This document shows positions 23,352-32,169 of a DNA stretch of 64,000 nucleotides, one piece after another. The stretch is from positions 62,001-126,000 of the forward strand of contig CAYJIS010000001.1 in assembly GCA_964370315.1 (NCBI GenBank), written 5' to 3'. Source of the stretch: CAYJFX01 sp964370315. Its GTDB lineage: Bacteria > Spirochaetota > Spirochaetia > Treponematales > Treponemataceae. The notes under the pieces are model-generated. The model saw only the letters and a program-made list of their open reading frames with translations, did no database searches and was not told where the DNA came from. The position numbers were made by a program, and so were the translations under genes. The first letter of the stretch is position 1, and each line of letters starts with the position of its first letter.

Positions 23352-25584
23352 AATATTTATCTCCATTTCTAATGCCAATAATTCTCATATACTGCTGGCG
23401 TTCGTTGTTCCAAAATAAATCTGAAGCAATTAAAGCTATATCAGAACTATTTAAATCAGAAAGATCTTTAATTATATTTTCAGCATACGAACTCCCTGCA
23501 TTATCTCCAATCCAATAAAAGTCATAAACTGCATCTTTTGTAACGGCCTTACCATTTGAAAAAACAGGTATTCCATCTTGTAATTGAATAGTAACTATTT
23601 GATTGGATAAAGGATGAACGTAATTAATCGTTTGTTCAAATCCATTTGGATCTTGTATAAACTGAATTTCCCAATTGCCATCTGCATTATTGTCCCAAGT
23701 TAGAACATCTCCTCCATCTAGGATATATTCATGAGAAAAATCATCGACACCATCTTTGTCCAAGTCAATAAGAACTTTTTCTAAATAATAACCCAAAAAA
23801 ACGTGATCAAATCCAAAAACAGTGTTTATGTATTCGATATCGTCTTCACTCGGTAATTCAGTTTTAGAATATATTTCAACACTTTCATAATAACCATCGT
23901 TATCTCGGTCAACTCGACGAGAAAGAAGGTTACCATCAGAAAAACTTGCATAAGCATACGGAACAGAATTCTGTGTGTATTCTATGTTTTTTATAATACC
24001 ATCCAACAGAGTATATCGGGCTTTTGAGTTTTGATATTCTTTTGTTGCCATTTCGATTGCATAAGAATTATTAAATAATTCTAGGGCATTAATCATGCCA
24101 GAGGCATTTGTTAGTACTGGAATATAAAATGAATATGATAAGTGTTCAGAAAAAAAATCGTCCTTTATCATATCAATTGGTGTCCAAGAAAAGGTATTAT
24201 TAATCAAATAATATGTTGTGTTGTTTCCTATAAGTTCAATTGATTTTAGTTTTGGCCAAACATCATAGTCAATAAAAACATTTTCTTCTACCAATTCAAT
24301 TGTTCGTGGCTCTGCATAATCAGCATCCACAACCCAGGTTAATTTTCCATCTTGATTTTCATCATATTCAACTACAGAAGGTCTACCCCTATCATAGCTT
24401 ACTATCATTTCATTGTATGTATCGTTGTTTGTATCAAACAAAACAGTTCCATCGTATGTAGTAAAATAGCTGTTTATTTGATTTTTTACATCACTTGATT
24501 GTATTAAAGAAATAAAATCAATTAGATTTTCATACGTAATATGCTCGAAAAAACCAAGCATATAGTCATATGCACTTTGTTCTGAAATCAAATCAGATTC
24601 TAAGGCATGTATCGCATATAAAGGATGTTTTTTACCTGTAGCATTCCAAGCACGTAATAATCTTGTTTTCTGTTCAATTGAATTAGAATATATTGCTGCA
24701 TATAATAAAGCCAACATGTGAGTATTTTCATAAGATGTTGCTCTATCTATAAATGTTTGGGCTAAGGTATTAAATAACTGTGAATCACTTTGCATTACAA
24801 ATGGAGCAATTTCTAAAAATTCAAAACTTACTTCTGGCTCATCAGAAACACCAAAATCATTTTCATTTATGAAGTTAGAATCGATAGCTGAGTCTGTGTC
24901 TATAATATACTCTTCACTTGGTATAAAATCTTCGCTAACAAGTACAGAGTTTTCTGTAGTATTAGTATAATCTTGTAAGGACTCTCTTACATAATCGTAT
25001 TCATATTCAAAAAATAGTGTATCAAAGCGAGTATCTAAGGGATACTGGTGCACTCCATCTAATACCAATTGTCGTGCAATATCAGTATTTCCTAAAATGT
25101 AATTTGCTTGGCTTTTTATAAGACTTGCATCAAGAGAAACTAACGCTGTTGGTACATCTAGTAACGTTAGTGCTAGCGATGGCATTGATACTTCCACATA
25201 ATATTTTGCTAGCATTAAGCGGGCTTCATCAGGGCTATAATCATACCACTGTGATTGTAAACTTTTTTCTAACAATGGAATAACTTCAAATGATTTTTTT
25301 CCACTTTTTTGCAAACTAAGAGCTTGCAAATAGTAAAAATCTGCAATGGTTTCATCATATGTTAAAGCAAGTTCAGAAACTGAATAAGCTTGATCGTAGT
25401 TTAAGGCTGAAAACTCTTGCTTGGCTCTTTGTAATAAACGTAAAGCACTAGAACTAAATGTTTTTGGGTTCTGAGTCATTTGAATATTTTCACCAGACGT
25501 GCTAACTGTGTCTGATGTAATATCCTGGGAAAAAGACATCATAACTACAAAAAAAAGAAATATAATAATAGTATATTTTTTCAT
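23329..25584 (-). CDS. Exported protein with TPR-like N-terminus and calcium-loop motifs
   Basis: A 751-residue protein of unknown function. The ATG at 25584 has GGAGG upstream and starts a signal peptide (MKKYTIIIFLFFVVMMSFSQ). Residues 45-190 are helical repeats resembling TPRs. The C-terminal half contains five Asp-rich loops of the DxDxDG type: DTNNDTYNE (about 384), DENQDGKLT (408), DRDNDGYYE (559), DLDKDGVDD (608) and DNNADGNWE (631). These resemble calcium-binding loops of dockerin, thrombospondin-3 or FG-GAP-like repeats. It is encoded between ftsH and the HtrA-like protease, overlapping the latter, so a periplasmic or surface role linked to that protease is plausible but unproven. 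Confidence 0.7.
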   Translation of the reverse strand: MKKYTIIIFLFFVVMMSFSQDITSDTVSTSGENIQMTQNPKTFSSSALRLLQRAKQEFSALNYDQAYSVSELALTYDETIADFYYLQALSLQKSGKKSFEVIPLLEKSLQSQWYDYSPDEARLMLAKYYVEVSMPSLALTLLDVPTALVSLDASLIKSQANYILGNTDIARQLVLDGVHQYPLDTRFDTLFFEYEYDYVRESLQDYTNTTENSVLVSEDFIPSEEYIIDTDSAIDSNFINENDFGVSDEPEVSFEFLEIAPFVMQSDSQLFNTLAQTFIDRATSYENTHMLALLYAAIYSNSIEQKTRLLRAWNATGKKHPLYAIHALESDLISEQSAYDYMLGFFEHITYENLIDFISLIQSSDVKNQINSYFTTYDGTVLFDTNNDTYNEMIVSYDRGRPSVVEYDENQDGKLTWVVDADYAEPRTIELVEENVFIDYDVWPKLKSIELIGNNTTYYLINNTFSWTPIDMIKDDFFSEHLSYSFYIPVLTNASGMINALELFNNSYAIEMATKEYQNSKARYTLLDGIIKNIEYTQNSVPYAYASFSDGNLLSRRVDRDNDGYYESVEIYSKTELPSEDDIEYINTVFGFDHVFLGYYLEKVLIDLDKDGVDDFSHEYILDGGDVLTWDNNADGNWEIQFIQDPNGFEQTINYVHPLSNQIVTIQLQDGIPVFSNGKAVTKDAVYDFYWIGDNAGSSYAENIIKDLSDLNSSDIALIASDLFWNNERQQYMRIIGIRNGDKYFGEVFYE

Positions 25585-25619
25585 AATTCCTCCAAACATT
25601 GTGTTAGCGATGTGCCACG

Positions 25620-27584
25620 TTATTTATCGTCCTCATCACCCTTTAAATGGATGTGAGGTCCTTCAATTCCTGTACCAGACTCTTGTTCATTTTCTGATAA
25701 ATCTACTAAAGGCTTAAACCCTAAGAGCTTACGTATTTCACTATCGCTCAAAGTTTCATTTTCAACAAGGGTTTTTGTAAGAAGATCAAGTTTTTTTCTA
25801 TGCTTAGTAAGAAGAGCCTTACAAGTTGAAAGCGCTTCATCTAATATTTTTTTTACAGCTAGATCAATTTTTTTTGCACTATCTTCAGAATAGCCTTTTC
25901 GCCTTTCTATTTCTTTCCCCATAAAGATAGGCTCATCTTCTTGTCCAAAAGCAATGGTTCCTACCTCTTCTGACATACCCCACTCACACACCATTCTTCG
26001 TGCTATATCTGTTGCTCGCTGTATATCATTTTGAGTACCAGTAGTAGTATCTCCATATACAAGTAACTCAGCAGCATACCCACCAAACATAATAACTAAT
26101 TGATCTTTTAACCAACTCTTAGTATGTGAGTATGAGTCTTCTTTAGGAAGTCCCATAGTAAGCCCCAATGCTCTTCCGCGTGGAATAATAGTAACTTTAT
26201 GTAATGGAGAAGCATTCTTTAAATAATAGTATGGTAAAGCATGACCAGCTTCGTGGCATGCTGTCATAATTTTTTCCTTTTCAGGCATAACCATACTTTC
26301 TCTCGCAACTCCCATTAGTTGTTTGTCACGAGCCTCTTCCATTTCTTCAACAGTAACTTTCTTCTTGTTTTTTCTCGCTGCAAAAAGAGCCGCTTCATTA
26401 ATCAAATTTGCTAGTTCTGCCCCACTCATACCAGGTGTAGCACGAGCAAACTTATGTAAATTCACATCACTTGAAAGTTTAATTTTTTTTGAGTGTACTC
26501 GTAAAATCGCTTCCCTTTCTTTTATATCTGGAAGAAGAACACTCACCTGTCTATCAAATCTACCTGGTCGCAATAAAGCAGGATCAAGTACATCAGGCCG
26601 GTTAGTAGCGGCAAGAATTATAATTTCATCTTTATTTTCAAAGCCATCCATTTCTACAAGCATTTGATTTAGGGTCTGTTCTCTTTCATCATGACCACCA
26701 CCAAAACCGGCCCCTCTTGCCCGACCAACAGCATCGAGTTCATCTATAAATATAATTGCTGGAGCAGCCTTTCTTCCTTGCTCGAAAAGGTCTCGCACGC
26801 GGCTGGCACCGACACCAACAAACATTTCAACAAAATCACTACCAGAGATGTGAAAAAATGAAACACCAGCTTCCCCGGCAACAGCCCTCGCAAGTAAGGT
26901 TTTACCCGTACCTGGACTGCCAACAAGCAAAACTCCGGTTGGTATTTTTGCACCTAAATTTTCATACTTTTTTGGATTCTTTAAAAAATCAACAATTTCT
27001 GATAATTCTCGTTTTGCTTCTTCTTGCCCAGCAACGTCATCAAATTTAACACTTTCTTTTTTTGTCGCGTCAAATACTCTTGCTTTACTTTTACCAAACT
27101 GGGAACCTCTATTATTCTGCATTGCATTTTGACGCATATGCATAAATATAAACAAAACTAAAATAAGTAATGGTACGTATAATAAAATATTTGATAATAA
27201 TCCAGGTGAACTTGTTTCTCCTGTAACAACAACATTATTTTCCTCTAAGAGAGCAATAAGGGTATTGTCTTCATATGGAATTACGCTTTCAAAAGATGTT
27301 TCTTGCCCTGCAGCATTACGCATAAAACCAGTAATATTTTTTTGGTCCTTGATAACAACTTCAATAACTTGTTTTTGTTCAACTGCAACAATAAAATCAG
27401 TATATGACACTTGCGGTAAATTTCGTGATTGATTATTCAAAAGCATGTATAAGCTTAAAAAACCTATCATTATAATAAAGAGAGTCATTCCAAAACGACC
27501 AGAAGATTGATTATTTTTAGATCCATTATCGTATTTATTCTTTCCCCGATCATTTTTTTCAGGCATAAATTTATTGTCACTCAT
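25620..27584 (-). CDS. ftsH: ATP-dependent zinc metalloprotease FtsH
   Basis: A 654-residue membrane-anchored AAA protease that degrades damaged membrane proteins and regulatory substrates. Two membrane helices (about 34-50 and 130-150) flank a periplasmic domain. The AAA module has Walker A GSPGTGKT, Walker B IIFIDELDAVG and second region RPGRFDRQ. The zinc site is HEAGH (in ACHEAGHALPYYY) with the distant Asp in TTTGTQNDIQRATD. The start overlaps the tilS stop by 8 bases; tilS next to ftsH is a common bacterial arrangement. Confidence 0.97.
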   Translation of the reverse strand: MSDNKFMPEKNDRGKNKYDNGSKNNQSSGRFGMTLFIIMIGFLSLYMLLNNQSRNLPQVSYTDFIVAVEQKQVIEVVIKDQKNITGFMRNAAGQETSFESVIPYEDNTLIALLEENNVVVTGETSSPGLLSNILLYVPLLILVLFIFMHMRQNAMQNNRGSQFGKSKARVFDATKKESVKFDDVAGQEEAKRELSEIVDFLKNPKKYENLGAKIPTGVLLVGSPGTGKTLLARAVAGEAGVSFFHISGSDFVEMFVGVGASRVRDLFEQGRKAAPAIIFIDELDAVGRARGAGFGGGHDEREQTLNQMLVEMDGFENKDEIIILAATNRPDVLDPALLRPGRFDRQVSVLLPDIKEREAILRVHSKKIKLSSDVNLHKFARATPGMSGAELANLINEAALFAARKNKKKVTVEEMEEARDKQLMGVARESMVMPEKEKIMTACHEAGHALPYYYLKNASPLHKVTIIPRGRALGLTMGLPKEDSYSHTKSWLKDQLVIMFGGYAAELLVYGDTTTGTQNDIQRATDIARRMVCEWGMSEEVGTIAFGQEDEPIFMGKEIERRKGYSEDSAKKIDLAVKKILDEALSTCKALLTKHRKKLDLLTKTLVENETLSDSEIRKLLGFKPLVDLSENEQESGTGIEGPHIHLKGDEDDK

Positions 27585-29127
27585 TGTTGTTCCTTTTAAA
27601 CCGAATAAAAACAGTTTTTTTATTATCAGTTATATTTTGTTTTACATACCAATTTGGATAACCGAACAGTTCTGCAAAAATACATGTTAACTCGCCGTGT
27701 TGTTCAAATAAGGGTATTATCTGACGATGTTCTATATCTACCCGCCATTGCGAAAAAATTTTCTTTATACTTTTATGCTTATTATCAGCAGTAAGAATTT
27801 TATCTCCACTTTTTTTTGATCTAATTACAAGCGGGAGATGAAACTTTCCAATATAATACTCTCCACTTTCAGTATCGGTTATTTTAAACGATTTCTGTAC
27901 TTGCTCTTGAATATTAAAAGTTCCAATACTTGTAGTATATTCACCACATGCGTCAATTGAAATATCTTCAAATAAGTCTATGTCATCCTCTTTATTTGAA
28001 GCAAGTTTCTTCTTAATTATAATATACTCATTTTTATGAAAAACTTCTACAGTTGAGCACTCAACTCTCTTTTGACCTTGCGCACTTCTTTTAACTAGAG
28101 TATATGGTATCCTAGCCTTTATTCCTGCTAAAGAAAATCCTTTATATAATAAACGTACCCTCACAGGAAAACCAAGTGCTAAAAAATCTTGTAGCTTCAT
28201 CTTTACTTCTGGTTCAACTTGCCAGCTAACTTTTTTAACACACTCTTCTATAAATGAATGTTCTTCTAAGGCCTTTTCTGCACCGTTCAAAACAGCAGTA
28301 TCCCACCCCTTAAAATGCTCTTTTAAAACAGGAATTAACATATGTCGAATTTTATTTCTATAATAAGCGCACTCATTATTTGAACTATCAAAGCAAAACG
28401 GAATGGAAAAAGATTCTGCATACTCTTCAATTCTGCTTCTGCTTATTGTTAACAAAGGTCTACATAATGTTAAAACTTGTTCGACATAGGTTTCATCAAT
28501 AAGAGGAAACTCAATAACTGGTAAAATCCCGGCACTAGCGGTACCTGAAATGCCAGCGCTACAACCTTGTAAAAAATGTTGAACAAGGGTTTCTAGTTGA
28601 TCATCCCTATTATGTGCAAAAAACACATATTGTGCATTATAGTCTCTAGCTAAGTCTCTTATTATATTATACCGAGCAAATCGTGCTGCGTCTTCTATTC
28701 CTCGACCACGTTCTTTGCTGAGTGATCTTATATAACCTGGAGCTACAGTTTTAATTTCACAGGGTACTTTTAAGATATTTTTGCAATAGTCTGAAACAAG
28801 AAGTGTATCTCTTTTTGACTCGTCTTTATCTCTAATATTATGATTAACGCTTACAACGTGTATATCTATGTTGTACTCTTGTGATAGTGTATAAATAGCA
28901 TGTAACATAACTTGAGAATCAACCCCCCCAGAAACTGCAAGTAATACCTTTATTTTCTCATTACATACTATATTATTAAAGACAGAAGGGATGTTTTTTT
29001 CTAAATTTTTTTTAACGTCTTGTAAAAAAATGTCTGTTGGCACTACGTTTAAGGTCTCTTTACCCGTATAAAAAAATGAACCTTGAACTCCTAGCTTTGA
29101 GGAATCCAAGGTTTTATTTGCATCCAT
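27577..29127 (-). CDS. tilS: tRNA(Ile)-lysidine synthase
   Basis: A 516-residue enzyme that converts C34 of the CAU-anticodon tRNA-Ile to lysidine, changing it from Met to Ile decoding. The PP-loop ATP site is AVSGGVDSQVM (about residue 66), followed by HNIRDKDESKRDTLLV and the AHNRDDQLETLVQHFLQG motif. RPLLTISRSRIEEYAESFSIPFCFDSSN is also typical. The C-terminal half is the TilS substrate-binding region. It starts 7 bases after rplY and overlaps ftsH, so all three are probably one transcript. Confidence 0.93.
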   Translation of the reverse strand: MDANKTLDSSKLGVQGSFFYTGKETLNVVPTDIFLQDVKKNLEKNIPSVFNNIVCNEKIKVLLAVSGGVDSQVMLHAIYTLSQEYNIDIHVVSVNHNIRDKDESKRDTLLVSDYCKNILKVPCEIKTVAPGYIRSLSKERGRGIEDAARFARYNIIRDLARDYNAQYVFFAHNRDDQLETLVQHFLQGCSAGISGTASAGILPVIEFPLIDETYVEQVLTLCRPLLTISRSRIEEYAESFSIPFCFDSSNNECAYYRNKIRHMLIPVLKEHFKGWDTAVLNGAEKALEEHSFIEECVKKVSWQVEPEVKMKLQDFLALGFPVRVRLLYKGFSLAGIKARIPYTLVKRSAQGQKRVECSTVEVFHKNEYIIIKKKLASNKEDDIDLFEDISIDACGEYTTSIGTFNIQEQVQKSFKITDTESGEYYIGKFHLPLVIRSKKSGDKILTADNKHKSIKKIFSQWRVDIEHRQIIPLFEQHGELTCIFAELFGYPNWYVKQNITDNKKTVFIRFKRNNNE

Positions 29128-29134
29128 GCAAGTT

Positions 29135-29689
29135 TTATCGCATTGGGCGAACTGTTGCTACAACTTCGTCTGGATTTGAAAGCACAGTAACACTTGACTC
29201 AAATGGAAGATCTTTAATACAAATAGAAGTATTAAGGGCAAGATTTGAAACATCTGCTGTTATTCTTACAGGTAAATCTTTTGGCAAACATTTAACAGTT
29301 ACTTTTGCAGCACCTTTTTCAAATACACCACCATCTCGAACACCAACAGGATTTCCACTTGTAAGGATTTTCATTGTTGCAACTAATGGTTTTGCTTCAT
29401 CGATTACATGAAAATCAACGTGAATATTTTTATCTAAAATAATGTTATAGTCAGTTGTCTTAATAAAAGCAAGCTTTGAATCTGCTCCATCAACAACTAA
29501 AGAAATTAATGTAGTAGGAGTAGCTTGTTTCCATACCTTAAAAAAATCTTTTTCATTGATTTCAAGCATCCCAGATTCGCCTTTTGAATTATACATAACA
29601 GCAGGAAGTTGTCCTAATTGTCGTAATCGTCTAGCAGCACCCTTTCCTGTTTCTGTTCTAGTTTTTGCGTTAATTACCATTCGTTCCAT
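29135..29689 (-). CDS. rplY: 50S ribosomal protein L25, long (Ctc) form
   Basis: A 184-residue ribosomal protein that binds 5S rRNA. The L25 domain is at the N terminus (KTRTETGKGAARRLRQLGQLPAVMYN), followed by the TL5/Ctc C-terminal beta domain (DGGVFEKGAAKVTVKCLPKDLPVRI). GGAGA precedes the ATG. The order spoVG - tRNA-Gln - rplY - tilS parallels the spoVG-ctc neighbourhood of Firmicutes. Confidence 0.93.
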   Translation of the reverse strand: MERMVINAKTRTETGKGAARRLRQLGQLPAVMYNSKGESGMLEINEKDFFKVWKQATPTTLISLVVDGADSKLAFIKTTDYNIILDKNIHVDFHVIDEAKPLVATMKILTSGNPVGVRDGGVFEKGAAKVTVKCLPKDLPVRITADVSNLALNTSICIKDLPFESSVTVLSNPDEVVATVRPMR

Positions 29690-29869
29690 AAATAATCTCC
29701 TAACTTTTTTTATAGTACTAATATGTCATGAATAAAATAAATATAAAGCAAGTTTAAATGTAAAACATGCCACTTTTTATTTAAATCCATAAATAACCTG
29801 ATAAAATATACAGGTGTGTGAAAAAATTGTGTGAATTACTAGCTATAAAGCCATTAGGAAGGTAACAGA
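29690..29869. other. AT-rich gap upstream of rplY
   Basis: This region holds the L25 ribosome site (AGGAGA at its left end) and a hairpin-like CCTGATAAAATATACAGG near 29797. It may also contain the body of a + strand small RNA ending at the terminator 29870-29902. No protein-coding frame is convincing. Confidence 0.35.
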
Positions 29870-29902
29870 GCACTACTCTCTAAAAGTAAGTAGTGCATCT
29901 TT
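29870..29902 (+). terminator. Orphan + strand intrinsic terminator
   Basis: GCACTACT (29870-29877) pairs with AGTAGTGC (29889-29896), followed by ATCTTTTTT. All annotated genes within several kilobases run on the - strand, so the terminator implies an unannotated + strand transcript, probably a small RNA initiated somewhere in 29740-29830. Confidence 0.55.
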
Positions 29903-29945
29903 TTTGTTTGTCCCCATCGTTCATCACGCCAGAGTTTTTCATTCG

Positions 29946-30018
29946 CTGAGTCGGCAGGATTCGAACCTGCGGAATGCCGATACCAAAAACCGGTGGCTTA
30001 CCACTTGCCGACGACTCA
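29946..30018 (-). tRNA. tRNA-Gln (anticodon TTG)
   Basis: A 73-base tRNA read on the - strand. The acceptor stem TGAGTCG pairs with CGACTCA. The D arm is GGC-AAGTGGTAA-GCC. The anticodon arm is CCGGT-TTTTGGT-ATCGG with TTG at 34-36, and the T arm is GCAGG-TTCGAAT-CCTGC. CCA is not encoded. The G-U pair in the anticodon stem and the six-base variable loop are compatible with function. It lies between spoVG and rplY, probably in the same transcript. Confidence 0.93.
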
Positions 30019-30108
30019 AAATATCACATACATATCACCTGCACCTCTCATAAACAAAGAAGCAGAAAACATGTGATGTTTCATAACAACGCTTTTAGAC
30101 CGTTAGTC

Positions 30109-30393
30109 TTAGTCTTCGAGTGCCGAAACACCCACTTCAACATTACCAGCCTCGAACTCTGCAAGGATTCTATCTTGCAATTCTGTCCTAAACTCAGGAG
30201 TGATTGGATGTGCAACATCCTTATAATCACCACCACTTGTTTTGCGGCTAGGCATAGCAATAAATAAACCCGTTTTGCCTTCAATGATTTTTACATTGTG
30301 CACTACAAAGCAATCATCGAAAGTGACAGTTACATAGGCCTTCAATTTACCCTCAGAATCCATTTGTCTAATTCTAATTTCGGTAATTTGCAT
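30109..30393 (-). CDS. spoVG: SpoVG family RNA/DNA-binding regulator
   Basis: A 94-residue protein from the ATG at 30393 (GAGG upstream). It has the SpoVG core MQITEIRIRQMDSEGKLKAY, VTFDDCFVVHNVKIIEGKTG and LFIAMPSRKTSGGDYKDVAHPI, and near-full family length. SpoVG is a site-specific nucleic-acid binder; in spirochaetes, which do not sporulate, it is a regulator of gene expression. It follows ispE on the same strand, and tRNA-Gln lies 90 bases downstream. Confidence 0.97.
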   Translation of the reverse strand: MQITEIRIRQMDSEGKLKAYVTVTFDDCFVVHNVKIIEGKTGLFIAMPSRKTSGGDYKDVAHPITPEFRTELQDRILAEFEAGNVEVGVSALED

Positions 30394-30490
30394 AAACACC
30401 TCACTTCAGCTCATTTCTAAAGTCATTGTATAACATAAGTTACACACTGCATTGTACGCACCACGATAATCAGCTCAGATTATCTAGGGC

Positions 30491-31345
30491 CTATAGAATC
30501 GGCATTGCCAAATGGCATTCCCATTCTAAACACAATTGGGTGTAGGCTCTCTTAGCATTCTCTTCCGTGTCGAAAACACCAAAAACTGTTGAACCGGATC
30601 CGCTCATTTGCGTAAATAAAGAACCATGCATATCTAAGCTTTTAATAGCCTCTCCAATACATGGAAATTTCTTTACAAGCAAATCCGTAAAGTCGTTAGC
30701 AAAACTCCAGCTTGTAACACTCTTCCAATAATCATCCTCGATATTGTCGACTGTTAAAACCTTCAGTGTTTTTATTTTATCTATGTGTTCATCAAAATAG
30801 CTAAAAGCTTCTTTTGTTGAACTATGAACGTTCGGCTTAATAATAACAAAAAATAAATCATCTCTTGCCTTTATTGAACGAACGAATTCACCACGTCCAG
30901 TTACGATAGCTGCGCCACCGTATAAAAAAAACGGAACATCACTACCTACTTTTATAGCAATGTTTTCTTTCTCCGCCATGCTTAATTTTGTTTCAAATAA
31001 AACATCTAAAGCATGTATTAATGCAGCCGCATTGGAAGATCCACCTCCAAGCCCTGCTCCAGAATAGATTCGCTTAAAAAGCGAAACTCGTACTCCGTAT
31101 TGAATACCAGTATATTCACAGTATTCATCATATGCTCTCGTTAGCGTATTTGGTGTTGGCAAATCGAATTCTGTTTTTATCCGACATCCAATTTCGCCGT
31201 GAACTATAGCAACCGAAATATCATCGTATAAATCAATTACTTGAAATAAACTTTCGATATCATGATAGCCATCATCTCGTTTAGGCAACACCCTTAAATG
31301 CAAGTTTAACTTTGCAAAAGATGTTACACTCACTTCATTGAGCAT
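30491..31345 (-). CDS. ispE: 4-diphosphocytidyl-2-C-methyl-D-erythritol kinase
   Basis: A 284-residue GHMP kinase of the MEP isoprenoid pathway, phosphorylating CDP-ME. It shows AKLNLHLRVLPKRDDGYHDIESLFQ, the ATP-binding glycine loop GAGLGGGSSNAAALI (about residues 94-108), GSDVPFFLYGGAA, and the C-terminal MSGSGSTVFGVF. All GHMP motifs are intact. The presence of IspE implies the non-mevalonate route in this organism. The gene is divergent from the acidic-protein gene across an unusual A/T palindrome. Confidence 0.95.
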   Translation of the reverse strand: MLNEVSVTSFAKLNLHLRVLPKRDDGYHDIESLFQVIDLYDDISVAIVHGEIGCRIKTEFDLPTPNTLTRAYDEYCEYTGIQYGVRVSLFKRIYSGAGLGGGSSNAAALIHALDVLFETKLSMAEKENIAIKVGSDVPFFLYGGAAIVTGRGEFVRSIKARDDLFFVIIKPNVHSSTKEAFSYFDEHIDKIKTLKVLTVDNIEDDYWKSVTSWSFANDFTDLLVKKFPCIGEAIKSLDMHGSLFTQMSGSGSTVFGVFDTEENAKRAYTQLCLEWECHLAMPIL

Positions 31346-31390
31346 ATTTATATTATACTGAAAAAATTACTTTTGTCAAAGGGTTTTATG

Positions 31391-31428
31391 ATTTTTAATA
31401 AAAAAAATTGATTTTTTTTATTAAAAAT
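31391..31428. repeat. Perfect 18-bp A/T inverted repeat in a divergent promoter region
   Basis: ATTTTTAATAAAAAAAAT (31391-31408) and its exact reverse complement (31411-31428) are separated by TG. It lies 2 bases before the TTGACA of the acidic-protein promoter and upstream of ispE. It could be an UP element, a curved DNA or cruciform site, or a bidirectional terminator-like barrier. Confidence 0.7.
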
Positions 31429-31430
31429 AG

Positions 31431-31459
31431 TTGACAGAAAACGCTTAACAGATTATTCT
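31431..31459 (+). promoter_or_regulatory. Strong promoter of the acidic-protein gene
   Basis: A perfect TTGACA (31431-31436) and TATTCT (31454-31459) are 17 bases apart, preceded by the A/T palindrome. The start would be near 31466, about 30 bases before the ATG. Confidence 0.7.
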
Positions 31460-31495
31460 AAATATATAAGGAAAACGTTACATAAGGATGTGTAT

Positions 31496-31693
31496 ATGCT
31501 TGCAAAACTTAGCCTAACAAAACCTGCCATAAGCAATTCGTATGATGATGAATTTGATGATGATGAATTTGATGATTACAGGGATGATGATTTCTTAGAT
31601 GATGACTTCAACAACCTTGATGATTTTGAAAATGATGATGATGACGATTTTGACTATGAGGACGATGACTTTGAGTATGATGACTACTCGTAA
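31496..31693 (+). CDS. Very acidic poly-Asp small protein, unknown function
   Basis: A 65-residue protein from the ATG at 31496 (AAGGA 7 bases upstream; a GTG at 31490 is less well placed). After MLAKLSLTKPAISNS, nearly every residue is Asp, Glu, Phe or Tyr, in repeats such as DDEFDDDEFDDY and FEYDDYS. The predicted pI is extremely low. The reading frame is short, but the consensus promoter, the ribosome site and a hairpin 26 bases after the stop support a real gene. Such a tail could mimic nucleic acid, bind divalent cations, or bind ribosomal or RNA-polymerase components; none of these can be shown here. I do not recognise the family. Confidence 0.75.
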   Translation: MLAKLSLTKPAISNSYDDEFDDDEFDDYRDDDFLDDDFNNLDDFENDDDDDFDYEDDDFEYDDYS

Positions 31694-31718
31694 ATAAAAA
31701 AACTTTTTTCCTCAATTT

Positions 31719-31747
31719 ACTCGCATAAAACTATTTCTTATGCGAGT
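31719..31747. terminator. Hairpin between the acidic-protein gene and rsfS
   Basis: ACTCGCATAA (31719-31728) and TTATGCGAGT (31738-31747) pair perfectly around 9 bases, between convergent genes. T-rich sequence is nearby but not directly adjacent, so it may be a terminator of modest strength for both. Confidence 0.6.
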
Positions 31748-31757
31748 ACAGATTGTT

Positions 31758-32102
31758 TTATGAAAGAATTTTTCCTCCGTGCCATAGTTTTTCTAAATCA
31801 TAAAACTGTCTTGCATCTCCAGATAATAAATGAACAACAATAATTCCTAAATCGATGAGATTCCAATCATCCCCTGATGCAATTTTCTTATGCGGCACAT
31901 GTATTTGCAAGTCATTCTCTTTTGCATAGTCTTTTACATGTTTATAAAGACCTTTCCAATGAGCACTACTGTTTACTGTTGTTAAGACAAAGTAATCTGT
32001 CCATGAATTTAATTGCGATACATCTAAAACCATAGTATCTAATCCCTTGTAATCTGTAAGTAGCCCTGCAATCTCTAATGCTTTTTCAGCATTCGTTTTC
32101 AT
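31758..32102 (-). CDS. rsfS: Ribosomal silencing factor RsfS (Iojap)
   Basis: A 114-residue protein from the ATG at 32102 (AGGAG upstream). It has the Iojap core LDTMVLDVSQLNSWTDYFVLTTVNSSAH, then DWNLIDLGIIVVHLLSGDARQFYDLEKLW. RsfS binds L14 and keeps the 50S subunit from joining 30S during starvation. It belongs to the obg-nadD-yqeK-LCP-rsfS neighbourhood, from which it is here separated by the hairpin-repeat array. Confidence 0.95.
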   Translation of the reverse strand: MKTNAEKALEIAGLLTDYKGLDTMVLDVSQLNSWTDYFVLTTVNSSAHWKGLYKHVKDYAKENDLQIHVPHKKIASGDDWNLIDLGIIVVHLLSGDARQFYDLEKLWHGGKILS

Positions 32103-32169
32103 ATTTTCTCCTATAAATGTCAAATTGTAATAAACTGTGTCATATGTGACACCCTATATATCCTATACG

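Noticed and set aside
29810..29900. SRP (4.5S) RNA because of AGGAAGGTAACAG
   Set aside because: The GGAA loop is not closed by CC/GG and the symmetric and asymmetric internal loop bases of SRP domain IV are absent.
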